This document shows, in pieces, positions 1 to 11,250 of a stretch of DNA of 64,000 nucleotides (its first letter is position 1; each line of letters starts with the position of its first letter). Origin of the DNA: Roridomyces roridus. Lineage: Eukaryota > Basidiomycota > Agaricomycetes > Agaricales > Mycenaceae. The notes below the pieces were generated by a model. That model had not been told where the DNA came from. It saw only the letters and a program-made list of their open reading frames with translations, and did not search any database. The position numbers were made by a program, and so were the translations under genes. Location: the NCBI GenBank assembly GCA_029378245.1, contig JARKIF010000087.1:1-64000 (forward strand), in the 5' to 3' direction.

Positions 1-285
1 CCTCAGCTTTGGGTGGGCTCCAAGAATATCTACGCACCTTTGTGATCAAATGCCAAAAGTCGGGGACAAAATGTAGCTTCTCCCTAAAAAATGGGTCAAC
101 AGACAGCTGAATGTATGTAGATGCATACGCACCTTTGGATTCAATCCCTCTCGAAAAGACACATCATGGCAGACTTCCGAATCTGGCTCATCGCCGTAGG
201 TAAAGTAGCTTTCTTGGGTATTCCAAAAATGCGTCCCGGTGTAGTTGGCCTGGGTTCCCGCCTGGATGTACAGAATTTCCTTCAT
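1..285 (-). CDS. DML1: DML1/Misato homologue, 5' end (runs off left edge)
   Basis: This is the N-terminus of a Misato/DML1 protein, a tubulin-related factor known in yeast and animals for mitochondrial distribution and inheritance. The first exon (285 to 134-133) starts MKEILYIQAGTQANYTGTHF and continues through a WNTQESYF segment and NHD/CHDVSFREGL, the family's hallmark N-terminus. An intron with donor GTGCGT follows. A short second exon (about 83 to 38) encodes GEATFCPRLLAFDHK, which matches the next conserved block, and another GTGCGT donor then leads off the window. I chose the Met at 285 over one seven codons upstream because family members start at this M(K/R)EI. Only the first 70 or so residues are visible. 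The family call is secure; function is by homology. Confidence 0.9.
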
Positions 286-704
286 GCTGAACCTAGAAAT
301 GGACATATAAGCCCATTAGCACCGGCGGATTGCGTGGATTCCGACCTGCGCTTTTTTTGATGGTGGCCGTCACAGGAGCCACAAGTGTGGTCGTGTTTAC
401 TACCTTGGCCGATTGATGGCCGCGTCTGGAGTCTCTCAATTAAGATACCAACTCTGGACTAAAAACTCCGGGTATCTCGTCAAAAGCTGGAATGAGGATA
501 CGGGTTCGCACAAAAACGGCGCATTATCGGCGCGTTCCTGTGTCGAGTCTATTCCTCCGAGTCAGATCCGGATCGAGGGCACTCTTGTTCCAAACTGGAA
601 GCGGACTTAACGCCCTTGATAGAATCCCCACTTGCCGAAGAAGCTGCGACTTGAGTCCGAAGCATGGGAAGTCTGATCAACAGCTTGGGTACATTATTTG
701 CTAC

Positions 705-1875
705 TTAGATTACAACGCGGAAACTATCCAATACACGGCGATCCTCGGGGGAGAGTCGATGTCGAGCCTGCTGAGAGGTCGAAGAGGGTGTCGTGGTATG
801 GCGATGCAGAAGAGGTGGTCTCGGGACGGGATAGCCTAATGACGCCAACGGAGGTAGACTGACCGGAGAATGTGGTCTTCCTTGCCGTGGCGAAACCGGT
901 GGGGCCAATACCACTCCGTCATCTCGGGTGTAGAACCGCGACGAGGCACCCGGAGACATGGACATGCGTTCAAACGCAGAGGCCACCGGCGAGTGAGATC
1001 CCCGCGGCAACGACTCGAAATCGTCGGAATGGGACACTGCGTGTTCGCCCGCCACCATCCTGTTGCTGATAAAGACGCCCTCGGGAACGCGGATGGTCCG
1101 CAGGTACTCGTAATTCTCTATCACCGGAAGGCGTGCGTAGTCGCAAGTCTAAGAAGCGAATTTTTAGAGATGTGGTTCCACTTTCCACATGCATGTGGCT
1201 CACGGCGAAATAGCAAACCAGGTGCCACCGCTTTGTCGGCACCCCTGGCAAGTGAACATTGACAGAATAGGTCTGCTTGGTTAGTCCGTCGACCTTGGAC
1301 GGCCGATCTTTCCGCTTGGGTGGAGGCAGAATCACCGCGGACGCGTCAGAAGCCTTGGTCGCACTAGAAATGCGCGGATGTGAATACGCGAAGAAGGACA
1401 AGGGGGAAAGTACCGTCGCTTCGCCTTGGCCTGCTTCTCCTCAAACGTCGTATCGATCTTTTCCTCGTAGAACAGGCAATCGCCCCGCATCCTGCTCTGC
1501 GACCTAGAGGCGGCCAAGGTGAAAGATTTGAGACAGAGCACACATAGTTAGCTGCATCGTGCACCATCGTCTTCCCTCCGTCCACCTCACCAGGCCACCC
1601 TCATCAGAGTCGGGCGACTCCTCCCATACAAAGACATTTCCACTTCTCAGCTGCGCGCGCTCGTGGGCCAAGAGTCTTCGACGGAATGAGCGGAAGGATA
1701 TTTAATCGGACGGCCTCGAGGACTTTGTGGGCGTCGGCGACGTCACGAATGTCTAGCAAGAATTTTGAGTGGACGACACCACAAGACACCATGAATGACA
1801 GCACGCACGAAGGGAGGGATGTGTAACGCAAGGACCAGTTTGCTGCTCCAGCACGACGCCGGGACGGAAGGACAT
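705..1875 (-). pseudogene. Gti1/Pac2 (WOPR-domain) transcription factor, one frameshift
   Basis: Exons joined by canonical introns give a Gti1/Pac2-type regulator of the fungal WOPR DNA-binding family, known for control of morphology and development. Exon 1 starts at 1875 (MSFRPGVVLEQQTG). It is followed by HIRDVADAHKVLEAVRLNIL, then RSGNVFVWEE, VRWTEGRRW, SQSRMRGDCLFYEEKI, and after further introns KDRPSKVDGLTKQTYSV, RWHLVCYF and RLPVIENYEYLRTIRVPEGV. These are the WOPR signature blocks in order. The C-terminal 100 residues are low-complexity, rich in Ser and Pro. One defect is visible: near 1680-1686 the frame changes between NILPLI and RRLLAHERAQLRSG, where a one-base gain or two-base loss is needed and no intron fits. 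Either this is a recent pseudogene or a sequence error. It is transcribed in the same direction as the DML1 gene. Confidence 0.75.
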
Positions 1876-4800
1876 TGGGGAAGGGGAGATCAATGGGGGC
1901 TGGCACTGTGGCGTACAGTAATTAAAAAGGCCTCGGCGCTGCCATCTTCGGGGAGTTGACGGGGATCTGGGCAAGATAGAAGGGGGACATACAAATAAAC
2001 AAGGAGCCAGCTAGCAGGGACGTCACGGTCAGCATTTTCTTTTTTTTTGCATTTGGTAACGAAACGAGCCTGGCGGACCGATTTCCCAAAACGTTTTAGA
2101 AGCGACGTCTTCGATTTAGGCGATACACATGGGAAATAAACGAGGATGCTATCCAACCCATGAGAGCGAGATCGTGTGGGCCGGCCCACCTTGGCACCAT
2201 CATGACAAGCTGGGAAAATCTCGGTCACCCGAGTTTTTACCCCAGAATTGCGTTCCGTTCATTGTCGCCGTTTCCGCCGTTCGGATGAGCCGGGAGCTTA
2301 TTTTCATGGTGACAGATGAGCGTCTGTTGACTTGTTGCACATTTGAAAATAGGGCGCCGTGATAACCCCCCGGGATGCCAAAATAGCGAAATGTTTTTTT
2401 TTTTGCTTGTCGAACTGGAATAGAGTAAACAATCGAAGCATCCAAGATTTGGAAGTACCCACACAAGGACCCTACGCTAATATGTACTTGTATTCAGGGC
2501 CTAGTGTTAGATTCTAGTCAGCGAAGAGAATTCAGAACTTGAAGGTTACGTTGCAGCCACGACGAAATAAGCGCTGTTTGTGGCTCCAACAGAATGCCAC
2601 TGCCAAATATCACGGGGCTGTTACCTGTATACAAGCAGCCAATAGCAACAACGCGGGCGGGTCAGGAGGTACTATCAAACAAAATAGGTAGGTCCAAGTA
2701 CCTAATTAGAGGTTCCGATACATTGGATGGCGGGACGATAGTCTATTTCCGAGCTCTCGAAGAGTATTAGCTGGCCCCACCAATGATCAGGCGGCCGGAC
2801 CCTCATGGCGCCCGTTTGGGGGTAGAGAATTGGGGTTAAATGGACCCACGCACGAATCACGTTTGATTTGCACTCGTGCTTCACGGGACGGCACGAGCGC
2901 GGCTTGCGATGCCTGTGTAGGGGATACCGGTCTAAAGCAGCGTGTTTGCCGGGATCTTCAGCATGCATGCAGACTTGAGACTACTTGAGATCCACGTGCT
3001 CAAACGGAGGCACCCGCACCTCGGGAATGTCTTGAGGCCGCCGTGAGATTCAAGGTCGCCGGTAAGTTGAGTGGTTGAGACAGGTACCGCGCGCTGTGCA
3101 AACGTGAATTGTCATCGCTCGCCAAGGTTCGAGCGGTCTAGAACGACCTGGACACACCGCTGTTAATGTCGCAAAAATCCAAACTGGATTATCAGTGGTC
3201 ATACGGACCTATAAGTTCATAAACTGAGCGGGGGGCGTATAAGTCTGGAAAAAGCAGATAAAGCAGTATAACCGGCCGGTCTGTGGATACGCACTTATAA
3301 GTGATTATTGGCTTTATAAGCCTGTATATATGACTGACGACTCATCAGATGGCTTCCTGTTCCCCGTTCCCATCCATTCACCATCGAAATGCACGAAAGC
3401 AGCACAAAGAACTTGCATTCAAACTATATACTAACAGGATGAGACAACACTAGGAGTCTAGGACAGGCTACGAAGCAACGGAGAACGACGGAGCGAGATG
3501 GAGCTGGTGGGAAAGTTAGCGCATGGCTACATCGGCGGAAGGGCCAGGCGTACCGAGAGATAGTGCACTCCGACTAAGATGATACTATGAGACTGTCGAG
3601 TCAAGCACGGTGAGTTGAGATATGCACGGGGAGGCTGGACACGCACGCAGGGCGGGAGCGGATGGATGGAGAAGAAGAGTGCGGCGGCTGAAGAGGGTGG
3701 CGGACTGCGCAGTCAGTCAAGGGCGACCCCACTGTGGCGGATGGACATACGGCTGGTGAGGAGGGGCGTTGGAGGGAGATGGGGGATGGGGGGTGGTCAC
3801 TGGTGGTGGGACGAGAAGAAGAGAGGTACGTCACGCCGGTCACAGGGCACGGCTTGATATAGCTCACCGAGCTCCACTGTGGGGCTTGCCATTTTCGGAC
3901 GCATTCCTCTGCCTCTCGTCTTGCCATGGCTCGCCCAAAACTACACCGCTCTATTTCGTCCACAACCCATGTCCCGGCGACTGAGTACGACACCGACTCG
4001 GATGCGTCCATCGTCAGCCCCGCGGGCGGCACCGCCGTCCAATACTGTCGATCAGGGTCGTCTTCCTCTCCGGCCAATCTCTAATTTAAAGGTACGGGAG
4101 TCCCACGCTACAAAACCTCTTCGTCGTCGCATATCCGAGTTGGAACATCGCCTGAGGGCCGTGGAGGATGAGCTGGAGCCAAGTGCGTCCCGCGAAAAAC
4201 CTTTACCTGTCCGTTTATGACTCCGCATAGAGCGACGTGACCATGATCGAGACGTGTCGGCGTCTGTCCGCTCTACCTTTTCAGACGCTCCTTACCCTCA
4301 GGCCGTGAGGAGGATGTGGCTCTTGTTCAACCTACAAGGATGCAAGGTGGCGGCCAAACACAATGTGGGAGAATTGCCGGATTTTCGAGGAGCGGACGAT
4401 GTTCATGCTACCCAAGTACTTTGTGCGAGGTGCCCACATGATCAACGCGTTCGGGAGTCGTAAGGAGAAGGCTATTTACTATATAGACAGTGATTGGTTC
4501 CTCAGAGGCGGTGGCAATTGATTATACTTGCTTCAGTTCTCTCTCTGAGCCTGGGCTGGGTTGCAGCCTACTCATAAACAAGTCATATACAGTTATCTGT
4601 GACAGGATGGGTTGTAAACACTCACAAGCCAGATATAAACTACTTGTAATACCCTTGTAAACGGCCTATACGGGCTGTAAACACTTATAAATGCTTATCT
4701 CCCAATTTGGATTTTTGCGACAAACTCTTTTTTTGTTCTCGACATCGTATGACATCGTGCGCCGCTGACGGAGGGCACGATGACTGTCAGAGCGGCCCAG

Positions 4801-5590
4801 GGCTATAGCGCGTAGATAGTGAGAGTGCAAACTGAAACAGCGCTGATCAGCCCTTGACACCGACCAAGCCGACAGCGGTAGACTGGTATCATGACCTGGC
4901 CGCCAATGCCCTACTAGCGCCCGTCGGTAATAATGACGTCCATCATGAGACAAGCCTTCGGACGCGGTGGACGCGGAGCGTTCTCATTTTGAATTTGAAT
5001 TTGAAAATTGTTATCATCGGACACGATGACGGGAAAGCAGGGTCTCACTCACTCACTGGTTCCGGACGGTATAGAGTTTAGATCAAGGTCTGTCCTTGTC
5101 CCTGCAATTTCGAGGCACCAGTGAAAAATTTGGCGCCAAGGTGAACAAAAATCCCCAAGAAAGGTATTCGGACCCATCCCTGTGTGCTGAAACGTGTGGA
5201 AAGGAAGGGAATGAGGACAAAACCTGAAGAACGCCGTTGGTCGATCCCTGGGATGCCGAAAACTGTGGACTCGGCGATCCGAGGTGTTGTTTCGTTCCTG
5301 GACGTCTGTTCAACTCGACAATCAGTCAAAAAGAATAGAATCCTCCACCGGTGTGAAACGGAACACGCTCGAGAGAGTTTGATTTTCCCTTTTTGCGAAT
5401 TAAGGTACGATGTTCAGAAGAAGAAAAAAGAAAAGACGACAGAACAGGGTCATCGGTTACAGGTGTTAGCGCCGGCTGCAGATTCAATCTGGTTACGCGT
5501 GTGCCGAAGAACATCTTACTCGCGGAGTGAGAAATATTCCCCAAGATAAGCTGCGAATTTGCTGACTGAAAGAAAAGAAACCTGTGCCTT
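1876..5590. other. 3.7 kb without a convincing gene
   Basis: No long coding frame with recognisable family content is seen. Scattered frames are short and lack intron-consistent extension. A weak candidate is the frame at 3879-4220 (+), which ends in a Ser/Arg-rich stretch and a short heptad-like segment (RRRISELEHRLRAVEDELE). It has no family match I recognise. The stretch 3200-3330 contains several TATAAG-like motifs spaced about 20-40 bases apart, without a clear downstream gene. Confidence 0.5.
3879..4220 (+). CDS. Weak candidate ORF with short coiled-coil segment
   Basis: This is a 113-codon frame. Its first half is Pro/Arg/Ser-rich and looks non-conserved. Residues about 85-103 (RRRISELEHRLRAVEDELE) have heptad-like spacing of Leu and Glu. 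A second frame starting at 3926 overlaps it and reads 52 codons (MARPKLHRSISSTTHVPATE...). No family is recognised and no convincing splice extension was found. It may be a fragment of an old transposon or simply a chance frame. Confidence 0.15.
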   Translation: MGLAIFGRIPLPLVLPWLAQNYTALFRPQPMSRRLSTTPTRMRPSSAPRAAPPSNTVDQGRLPLRPISNLKVRESHATKPLRRRISELEHRLRAVEDELEPSASREKPLPVRL

Positions 5591-5596
5591 GATATT

Positions 5597-6262
5597 CCCC
5601 GTATCTCAGCCTCGAGGAACGGGGCAGAGAGTGGGTGTACGGCAGAGCTTTCAGCCTTGTGAGCGTGGAGAGAGATCCGCGAGTCTGGCGTGGAGAGCGA
5701 CAAGGGTGGGTGGCATCTCTGCGCCGCAGCGGGCATTGTACGGGCATTAGAAGATAGTCACCGTCGGCCCCATCTCAGCCTCGAGGGACGAGGGAGCGAG
5801 TGGGTCCACTGAGGGAGCGACAGAACCTGGACAGTGCAACCATGAGAGTATGAGTAGAGGCAAGGCAACTCACCATCCTTCTCTTTCTTTCACGTGGCGG
5901 GAAACGAGCAAGTACGGCAGAGATCCGCGAGTCTGGCGTGGAGCGTGGGTGGCATGGGCATTGTACGGGCTTTAGAAAATAGTCCCCGTCGGCCCCATCT
6001 CAGCCTCGAGGAACAGGGGAGCGAGTGGGTCCACCGGGGGAACGACAGAACCTGGTCAATGTGATTCTGAGATAATGAGTAGAGAGGCAATGCAACTCAC
6101 CACCGGCCCTGGAGCTTTCCCTGTTTTTTTCACGTGGCGGAAAACAAGGACGTACGGTTGACGTACGGCAGAGCTTCCAGCCTTGTGGGCGTGGAGAGAG
6201 ATCCGCGAGTCTTGCGTGGAGGGGTGGGTGGCATCCATCTCTGCGCCGCTGCGGGCGTTGCA
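5597..6262. repeat. Direct tandem repeat, about three partial units of 170-225 bp
   Basis: The core ATCTCAGCCTCGAGG recurs at about 5603, 5772 and 5997, each time followed by a GAGCGAGTGGGT-like stretch. Each unit then contains GAGATCCGCGAGTC and GTGGGTGGCAT, with a GGGCATTGTACGGGC block in the first two and a diverged version in the third. Spacing is 169 then 225 bases, so units differ by internal deletion. Each unit also carries a TTTCACGTGGCGG element (5888 and 6128), containing the E-box-like CACGTG. The array ends about 160 bases from the 3' end of the CCDC25 gene. Confidence 0.75.
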
Positions 6263-6424
6263 CTGACATTAGATGTAGAAGCTTTCGGATGCACTGTCTT
6301 TACATGAGGCCTTACAAACTCCATAAGACAGAAAATCCACTCACCGCGTGTCCCGACCTATACAATGCATGCCCAGATACATAGCAATGAATAGTACACA
6401 AAAATAACAACCGACAGCATCACA

Positions 6425-7430
6425 TCACATGAAATCGTCCTCCATCTCCCTCACCGACTTGCCCGCGTTCCGCTGGTTGTCTTCGTCGTCGTCCACGTCG
6501 CCGTTAAAGAGGGAATCATACGACCTCGCAGCCTTCTCGGCTTCCCGGGTGCGCGCGAGCTCCTGATCCGCCTTTTTCTGCACCCCGGGCTCGTAAACCA
6601 AGACTTGCGACCAGAGAAGAAGAATGCTGACCTTGTCTGCAGCAGCGGCACGCCGTGCGGTCCCTTCGCGCTTCAGACGATCGACGCGCTCCTGCTCGTG
6701 ATCCACCACTCGCTCGTTTTTGGTCTTGTTCAATCGGTTGACGATGGGGTTCTCTCTTTTGGAGACATAAACTGTGGGTGGGTGGGTTCTCGGCTCTAGG
6801 ATGAATTCTACCAGAAGGAAGAAGAAGAAAGGCGTACCCCGCTTGACCTTTTTGTCGCTGTGGAAGGAAACCTGCCCGACTGCCATGTCGCCTGATTTCT
6901 TGGATTCAAGTTGCAAATCCTCTTTCATGGTAGGGGATAACGAACAAACGTACCTTCAAGTTGTCGGCAGGCGTGTATATGATCGTAAGGTTATCCTTCT
7001 TGTTACCTGCCAGAAATTTACATAATCAACCACCGATACGATGCGATGCACATAGCGCACCCACCCTCGATCGAGTTGGCTTTCACCAGTTGGGCGCAAT
7101 CTGTGAGCAGGGCCTCGGGCAGGGCGTCCCATGTCATGCCCGAGTCCTCCGGGATCCGCAGATAGACGTGTGCAGAGGAGAGTTTGTCGACGTGGAACCA
7201 TACGTCGTTCGGGTGGGCATACTTGATGAGATCTTCATCTGGAGCAGATTTTTTTCGTCAACATTTGCATTGCCAATTGAGACTTGAAAGTTGATCGGAC
7301 TGACTCTCCACTTTGTCGCGGCCCATGTACAGCGTCACGGGTGGGCTGATGCCTGGAAATCGTGGTTGATCGAGGTAAGGGGATGAATAGCCAGCTGAGG
7401 CGCACATGTGGATGTGAAGAACAGAACCAT
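6425..7430 (-). CDS. CCDC25-type NFACT-R domain protein
   Basis: Spliced exons give a protein closely matching human CCDC25, a small NFACT-R (formerly DUF814) domain protein. It begins [20 protein letters not shown]. Then come [59 protein letters not shown] and [20 protein letters not shown]. It ends with a charged coiled-coil tail ([26 protein letters not shown]) and an acidic C-terminus. Intron 1 (donor GTGCGC) splits the codon after FFTST, intron 2 splits VEN, and further introns lie near 7000, 6765 and 6590. The start at 7430 gives the conserved MVxFFTS N-terminus. The gene is divergent from the HIT gene, with only 93 bases between start codons. Confidence 0.9.
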
Positions 7431-7523
7431 TAGGTCGAATCGCCGCGCAGAGAACACGAGGGGAAGAAGGACAGAGGTGATGGATTACATCAGCATCACT
7501 GCCAGATCACAGTCACCACCACC
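7431..7523. promoter_or_regulatory. Short bidirectional promoter between CCDC25-type and HIT genes
   Basis: The two start codons (7430 on minus, 7524 on plus) face away from each other across only 93 bases, so both core promoters and 5' UTRs must share this interval or extend into each other. No TATA box is visible. The plus-strand start context is CACCACCATGTCC, which is good for translation initiation. This is positional evidence only. Confidence 0.6.
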
Positions 7524-8197
7524 ATGTCCGCCAAGTGGGTCCAGTTGCTGCAGCCTCTTTCATTCATTCATCCCGCGCCTCCAGGCATCTCGCAAGCTGC
7601 ATCTTTTGTAAAATCATCAAAGGCGCGTCGCCTCGCCGTCAGATCTGTCGTAAAGTGGGCTTATCGTTGCGGCAGGCGACATCCCGAGCTACAAGCTCCT
7701 CGAGACTGACCTGAGGTTTGGCTGGATTCTCGTTCCCTACAGAGGCAATCTAACGTTGATTTAGCTTCTCCTTCCTCGACATCGGTCCCTTGTCCAAGGG
7801 ACACGCTCTGGTCATCCCCAAATGTAAGTAGGCAGGCTCGCCATGTCATTCGATCATACTGATTCCCGCACCGCAGACCACGCGCAGAAGATGCACGAGC
7901 TCCCCGACGAATACCTCGCAGACGCCATGCCCATCGCCAAGAAGATCGCACTGGCACAGGGTGCGGAGAATTACAATGTCTTGCAGAATAACGGACGTCT
8001 TGCGCATCAGGTGCGTTTTCACACTTTCCTTTCTCTTAAAGGGATAATCTTTGTCCTCATAGGAAGTCGACCACGTCCACTTTCACATCATCCCCAAACC
8101 TGACGCCGAACGTGGCCTGGTGGTTGGATGGCCGGCCAAGCCGATGGCCAAGGAGGAACTTCAGGCGGTTTATGACGATCTCAAAGGGAAACTCTAA
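7524..8197 (+). CDS. HIT-family nucleotide hydrolase (HINT/Hnt1 type)
   Basis: A six-exon HIT (histidine triad) protein of the HINT branch, which hydrolyses nucleoside phosphoramidates. Spliced, it reads MSAKHLASCIFCKIIKGDIP, then SYKLLETDLSFSFLDIGPLS and KGHALVIPKYHAQKMHELPD. It ends with ENYNVLQNNGRLAHQ and the catalytic triad block HVHFHIIPKP. SCIFCK carries the usual zinc-type CxxC of this branch. Exon 1 is only 11 bases (7524-7534). The intron at 7623-7675 needs a GC donor (GCGCGT) with an AG acceptor, since no GT donor restores the frame; the other introns are GT-AG. Its 3' end faces the GNAT gene across about 56 bases. Confidence 0.92.
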
Positions 8198-8253
8198 CAT
8201 CTTTGTACGTGTACTATACAATCCGTGAAACCCTCCCTCTACATGAGATATAT

Positions 8254-9012
8254 CTAAATCTGCCCGACCCATTCCATGACGATCGCCACATTCGCTGTGG
8301 TCCAATACACCTTCATCTCGTCCGAGAGACTGTGGTATTTCTTATCCCATCCATCCAGATCCCCGTTCGCCCGATACGCCTCCTGTCCTGTCGTGCGCCC
8401 AGCGTCAACGAACCCAGACTTGGAATACAGCGCCACGACGACAAAGTTATCCGGATGAATCATAACCCTGAATCGCGCCTTGCTGGGCCCACGAAGCCCA
8501 GCCGTCCTACCCAAAGAATATTCCTTCCCCTTCTGTATGAGCATCTTGCCAATCCCACACCCGCGATGCGCAGCCGACGCAAACACAGCCGTCATATGCC
8601 ACTTTGTCTCCTCTGCGTCAGAGCCAAACAGGGGCGGCGCGCCCTCGCTCGTTTGGAGCTCGTACTCGCTGCCCGGGAGCGGCCCGCGCATGATGGCAGA
8701 GCCCACCCAGGTGCTCTGCGAATCCAATAACGCTTCTTTTTGGTTATCGCTATCGAAGGCAGGTGCCCCCACAGGTCGAGCAACGCATACCAAAACCACT
8801 GCATCCTCCCTCCAAATCTTGCCCCTCCACTCCTCCGGTGTGAATGCACTCTCGAGCGCATGCGTCGAGCCAAAAGCGTGCGGGGCGGTAATAAGCGCTT
8901 CGAGACGGAGGGCAGCGTATCGTTCTTGCAGTGCGTCGAGCTCTTGTTGGGAGGTGGATGGAGCGGTCACTGGGGTGGGCAGTGCGTGGGCCGAGTATGT
9001 GTATTCGGACAT
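8254..9012 (-). CDS. GNAT-family N-acetyltransferase
   Basis: A single-exon 252-residue protein with a GNAT acetyltransferase fold. The acetyl-CoA binding motif A is visible as HRGCGIGKMLIQKGKEYSL (R/Q-x-x-G-x-G/A pattern). It is preceded by a beta-strand segment MTAVFASAAH and followed by RFRVMIHPDNFVVVALYSKS and the GF-containing motif B region. The N-terminal third (residues 1-75) fits the usual alpha1-alpha2 region (LEALITAPHAFGST). The substrate cannot be told from sequence; many fungal members of this type are uncharacterised. It is convergent with the HIT gene. Confidence 0.85.
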   Translation of the reverse strand: MSEYTYSAHALPTPVTAPSTSQQELDALQERYAALRLEALITAPHAFGSTHALESAFTPEEWRGKIWREDAVVLVCVARPVGAPAFDSDNQKEALLDSQSTWVGSAIMRGPLPGSEYELQTSEGAPPLFGSDAEETKWHMTAVFASAAHRGCGIGKMLIQKGKEYSLGRTAGLRGPSKARFRVMIHPDNFVVVALYSKSGFVDAGRTTGQEAYRANGDLDGWDKKYHSLSDEMKVYWTTANVAIVMEWVGQI

Positions 9013-9414
9013 GGCGCGAGATGGGAGAAGGGAGGGGACTGCGGTCTTTTCTCCCCGATAACGGCGTATTTAAGTATCCGATTTGAGGAGGGGCTGAGTA
9101 AGATCTTCGGTCGACCGAGGCGGTGATGAATGAAAAATGAAATGATCAGCGCTCAGGAAACCCCGGCCGGGTGATCGCAAGTTGCGGTTTAAATTCTAAT
9201 TTTGACGACAAAGCATTGGCCGTCAAGTTCTTCAAGCCCCCAAGAACCACCTCCCAAGAACCAAGTCAAGCGTTGTTTGAAATTCTAATAGCATACCGCA
9301 GTTGTTCAGTCGCGGTGTCGCTGCGCCGTAGTCAACGTTGACATGGTAACTTCGCAACGACGGTTACTCACGACTCTCCGGCGTATCGAGAATGTAGTAC
9401 ATGTTACAACAAAA

Positions 9415-10284
9415 TCACCAAGGTATCTCTTCCGTAGCAATATCCAACGGCTTCCCACTACTAGCCTTGAAATTCCAGAACTTTGCGCTACTCTTCTCCT
9501 TGGTCGCCCCATCGACGCGCGACAAGATGCCCTCGACCGACTCCGCCACAGTCACCGGCGCCTTCTCAAGACCCGCCTGCGCCGCCCCGGGGTTCCCCAT
9601 ATCCGTCTGCACCCAGCCAGGGTGAATGGCCATCGCAATGAGCGACGGGTGCTCATTGTCGAGCACCTTGACGAGGAAGTTGCCTGCAGCCTTGGAGGCT
9701 CCGTACGCCGCGAGACACATCGGGTGGTACATTGCGATCGAGCCCGATATGCTCGATATCAGCGCAAAGATGGGGCCTCCGGTGCGGGGAGAGGCGAGGA
9801 GGAGGTCTTTGGCTGTTTGGAAGAGCATGACGGGCGCGATGGTGTTGACTTCGTAGTGCTCGCGGTACTCGGAAATGGGCGTAGAGGCGAGGAAGCCTTG
9901 GCGGGCGATGCCTGGCGGGCGCAATCCTTAGTACCAGGGAATGGGAAGGAGAGCGCAGCGTACGCACCTGCACAAGCTATAATCACATCCAGCTGCCCAG
10001 CGATCTTCTGAATCTCAGCGAGGGCAGCCTCGTTATCCGCCTGGTCGCCAGCGGTGAGCTTGACGGGGTGCACGTTCGGGTGCGTGGCAGCGAGGTCCTT
10101 CAGAGCCTGTGTCTCGGGGTTCCGGGCACCAGCGAATACGACAGTATCAGCACGCGCTGCAAGGGCTGTGACGAGGCCAAGGCCGATGCCACGGCCGGCG
10201 CCAGTTACTGGGAACGAGATGAGCCACGTTTTCACGCAGAGGAGAGGTAGGGAACGCACCGAGGTAGACGGTTTTGCTGGACAT
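9415..10284 (-). CDS. Short-chain dehydrogenase/reductase
   Basis: A three-exon classical SDR. A short first exon (MSSKTVYL, start 10284) joins VTGAGRGIGLGLVTALAARA through an intron with donor GTGCGT. The TGxxxGxG NAD(P)-binding turn is intact. LDVIIACAG is the strand-4 motif. After a second intron (about 9965-9905) come EVNTIAPVMLFQTAKDLLLA, the catalytic Ser in ISSISGS, and YGASKAAGNF, which supplies the YxxxK dyad. GWVQTDMGN is the usual post-catalytic loop. The C-terminus ends at IATEEIPW. About 250 residues is normal for the family. Substrate is unknown; the NxxIAP-type middle and PGWVQTDMGN loop resemble the fungal norsolorinic-acid-reductase-like branch, but that is only a resemblance. 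Confidence 0.9.
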
Positions 10285-11250
10285 TTGTGGGCTGCTGCGA
10301 GACGGGGTCGTCCTGAAGTATGAGGTGATCGTGCCCGCTGCCCCAACGGGCGCTCTCACCTGTCACCGAGCTTCAAAAGCTTCACACCCTCTCGTCTCGA
10401 GCTTTGACTCAGTGCAAGCTGGAAGAGTTCCACTAGTGGCCGCTACTCGGTCCAAGAGTGGAGCATCGTGACTGGGCTGCGACGAAATCGACCATCGATA
10501 ACTCGGGGAACGAGACCCCAGGAATCATGGGTAGTAGATCAAAAAGCCGCCTTCGGTCGGGAGCATTCCAGTGCTGTCGTGCATCGAGAGAGTCAGAGCT
10601 CTTCGCAGTCGAAGGAGGAAGTCGTCAATGTGAAGGAGTGCTCCGAGTCGGGACTGATCAGCCGGGATCACGGCCATCAGAACACGATTTCGTCCAACTT
10701 GCTCGATCACACATGCCTCGTACTTATTGCCTCCGTAGCGATTGGGAAAGAGTCATGCAACGATCAAGTCTTGAAGTCGAGCCCGCCACCCGGCTGAATG
10801 ATCCAGGTTCTGTGGCCACTGGTTGCAACTCAATAGTATGTAAGTACCTCCCATCAAATCGGTTTTTCGAAGCCTAACTTTGGGGACCCGCAACGCCTGC
10901 GGTGTTGATGGCAATGTTACAGCCACTGATTCTTATCACTCGCCTGATATGGATGGCAAATCTACTTTTTGGGCTGTTGCCTCTGTCCACAGCCATTGGG
11001 CTCTCTCCAAAGTCGAAATATCATGATAATAGAGTGATTGTATGGTCCCTGCATATTTGATTCTCGGAAATTGTTGGGAAATTCACTCCGGAGAGCTTGA
11101 TTTGACAATCAGAGACTCAGCCAGTGGTTCTGCATGTGTTGAGAAATCATCAAATATGGGTCAAGAACTACCCAAAAACAGTGCCTTCAGTGTTTTCTGC
11201 ATTAAGAACCACTGGATTGGCCCAAAACTCTCCGGAAATGCATTGAGAAA
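10285..11250. other. Intergenic stretch upstream of the NACHT gene
   Basis: No recognised gene. Short open frames exist on the plus strand (10458-10877) but carry no family motif. The 5' exons of the NACHT-ankyrin gene may lie here. I could not place a start codon. Confidence 0.4.
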
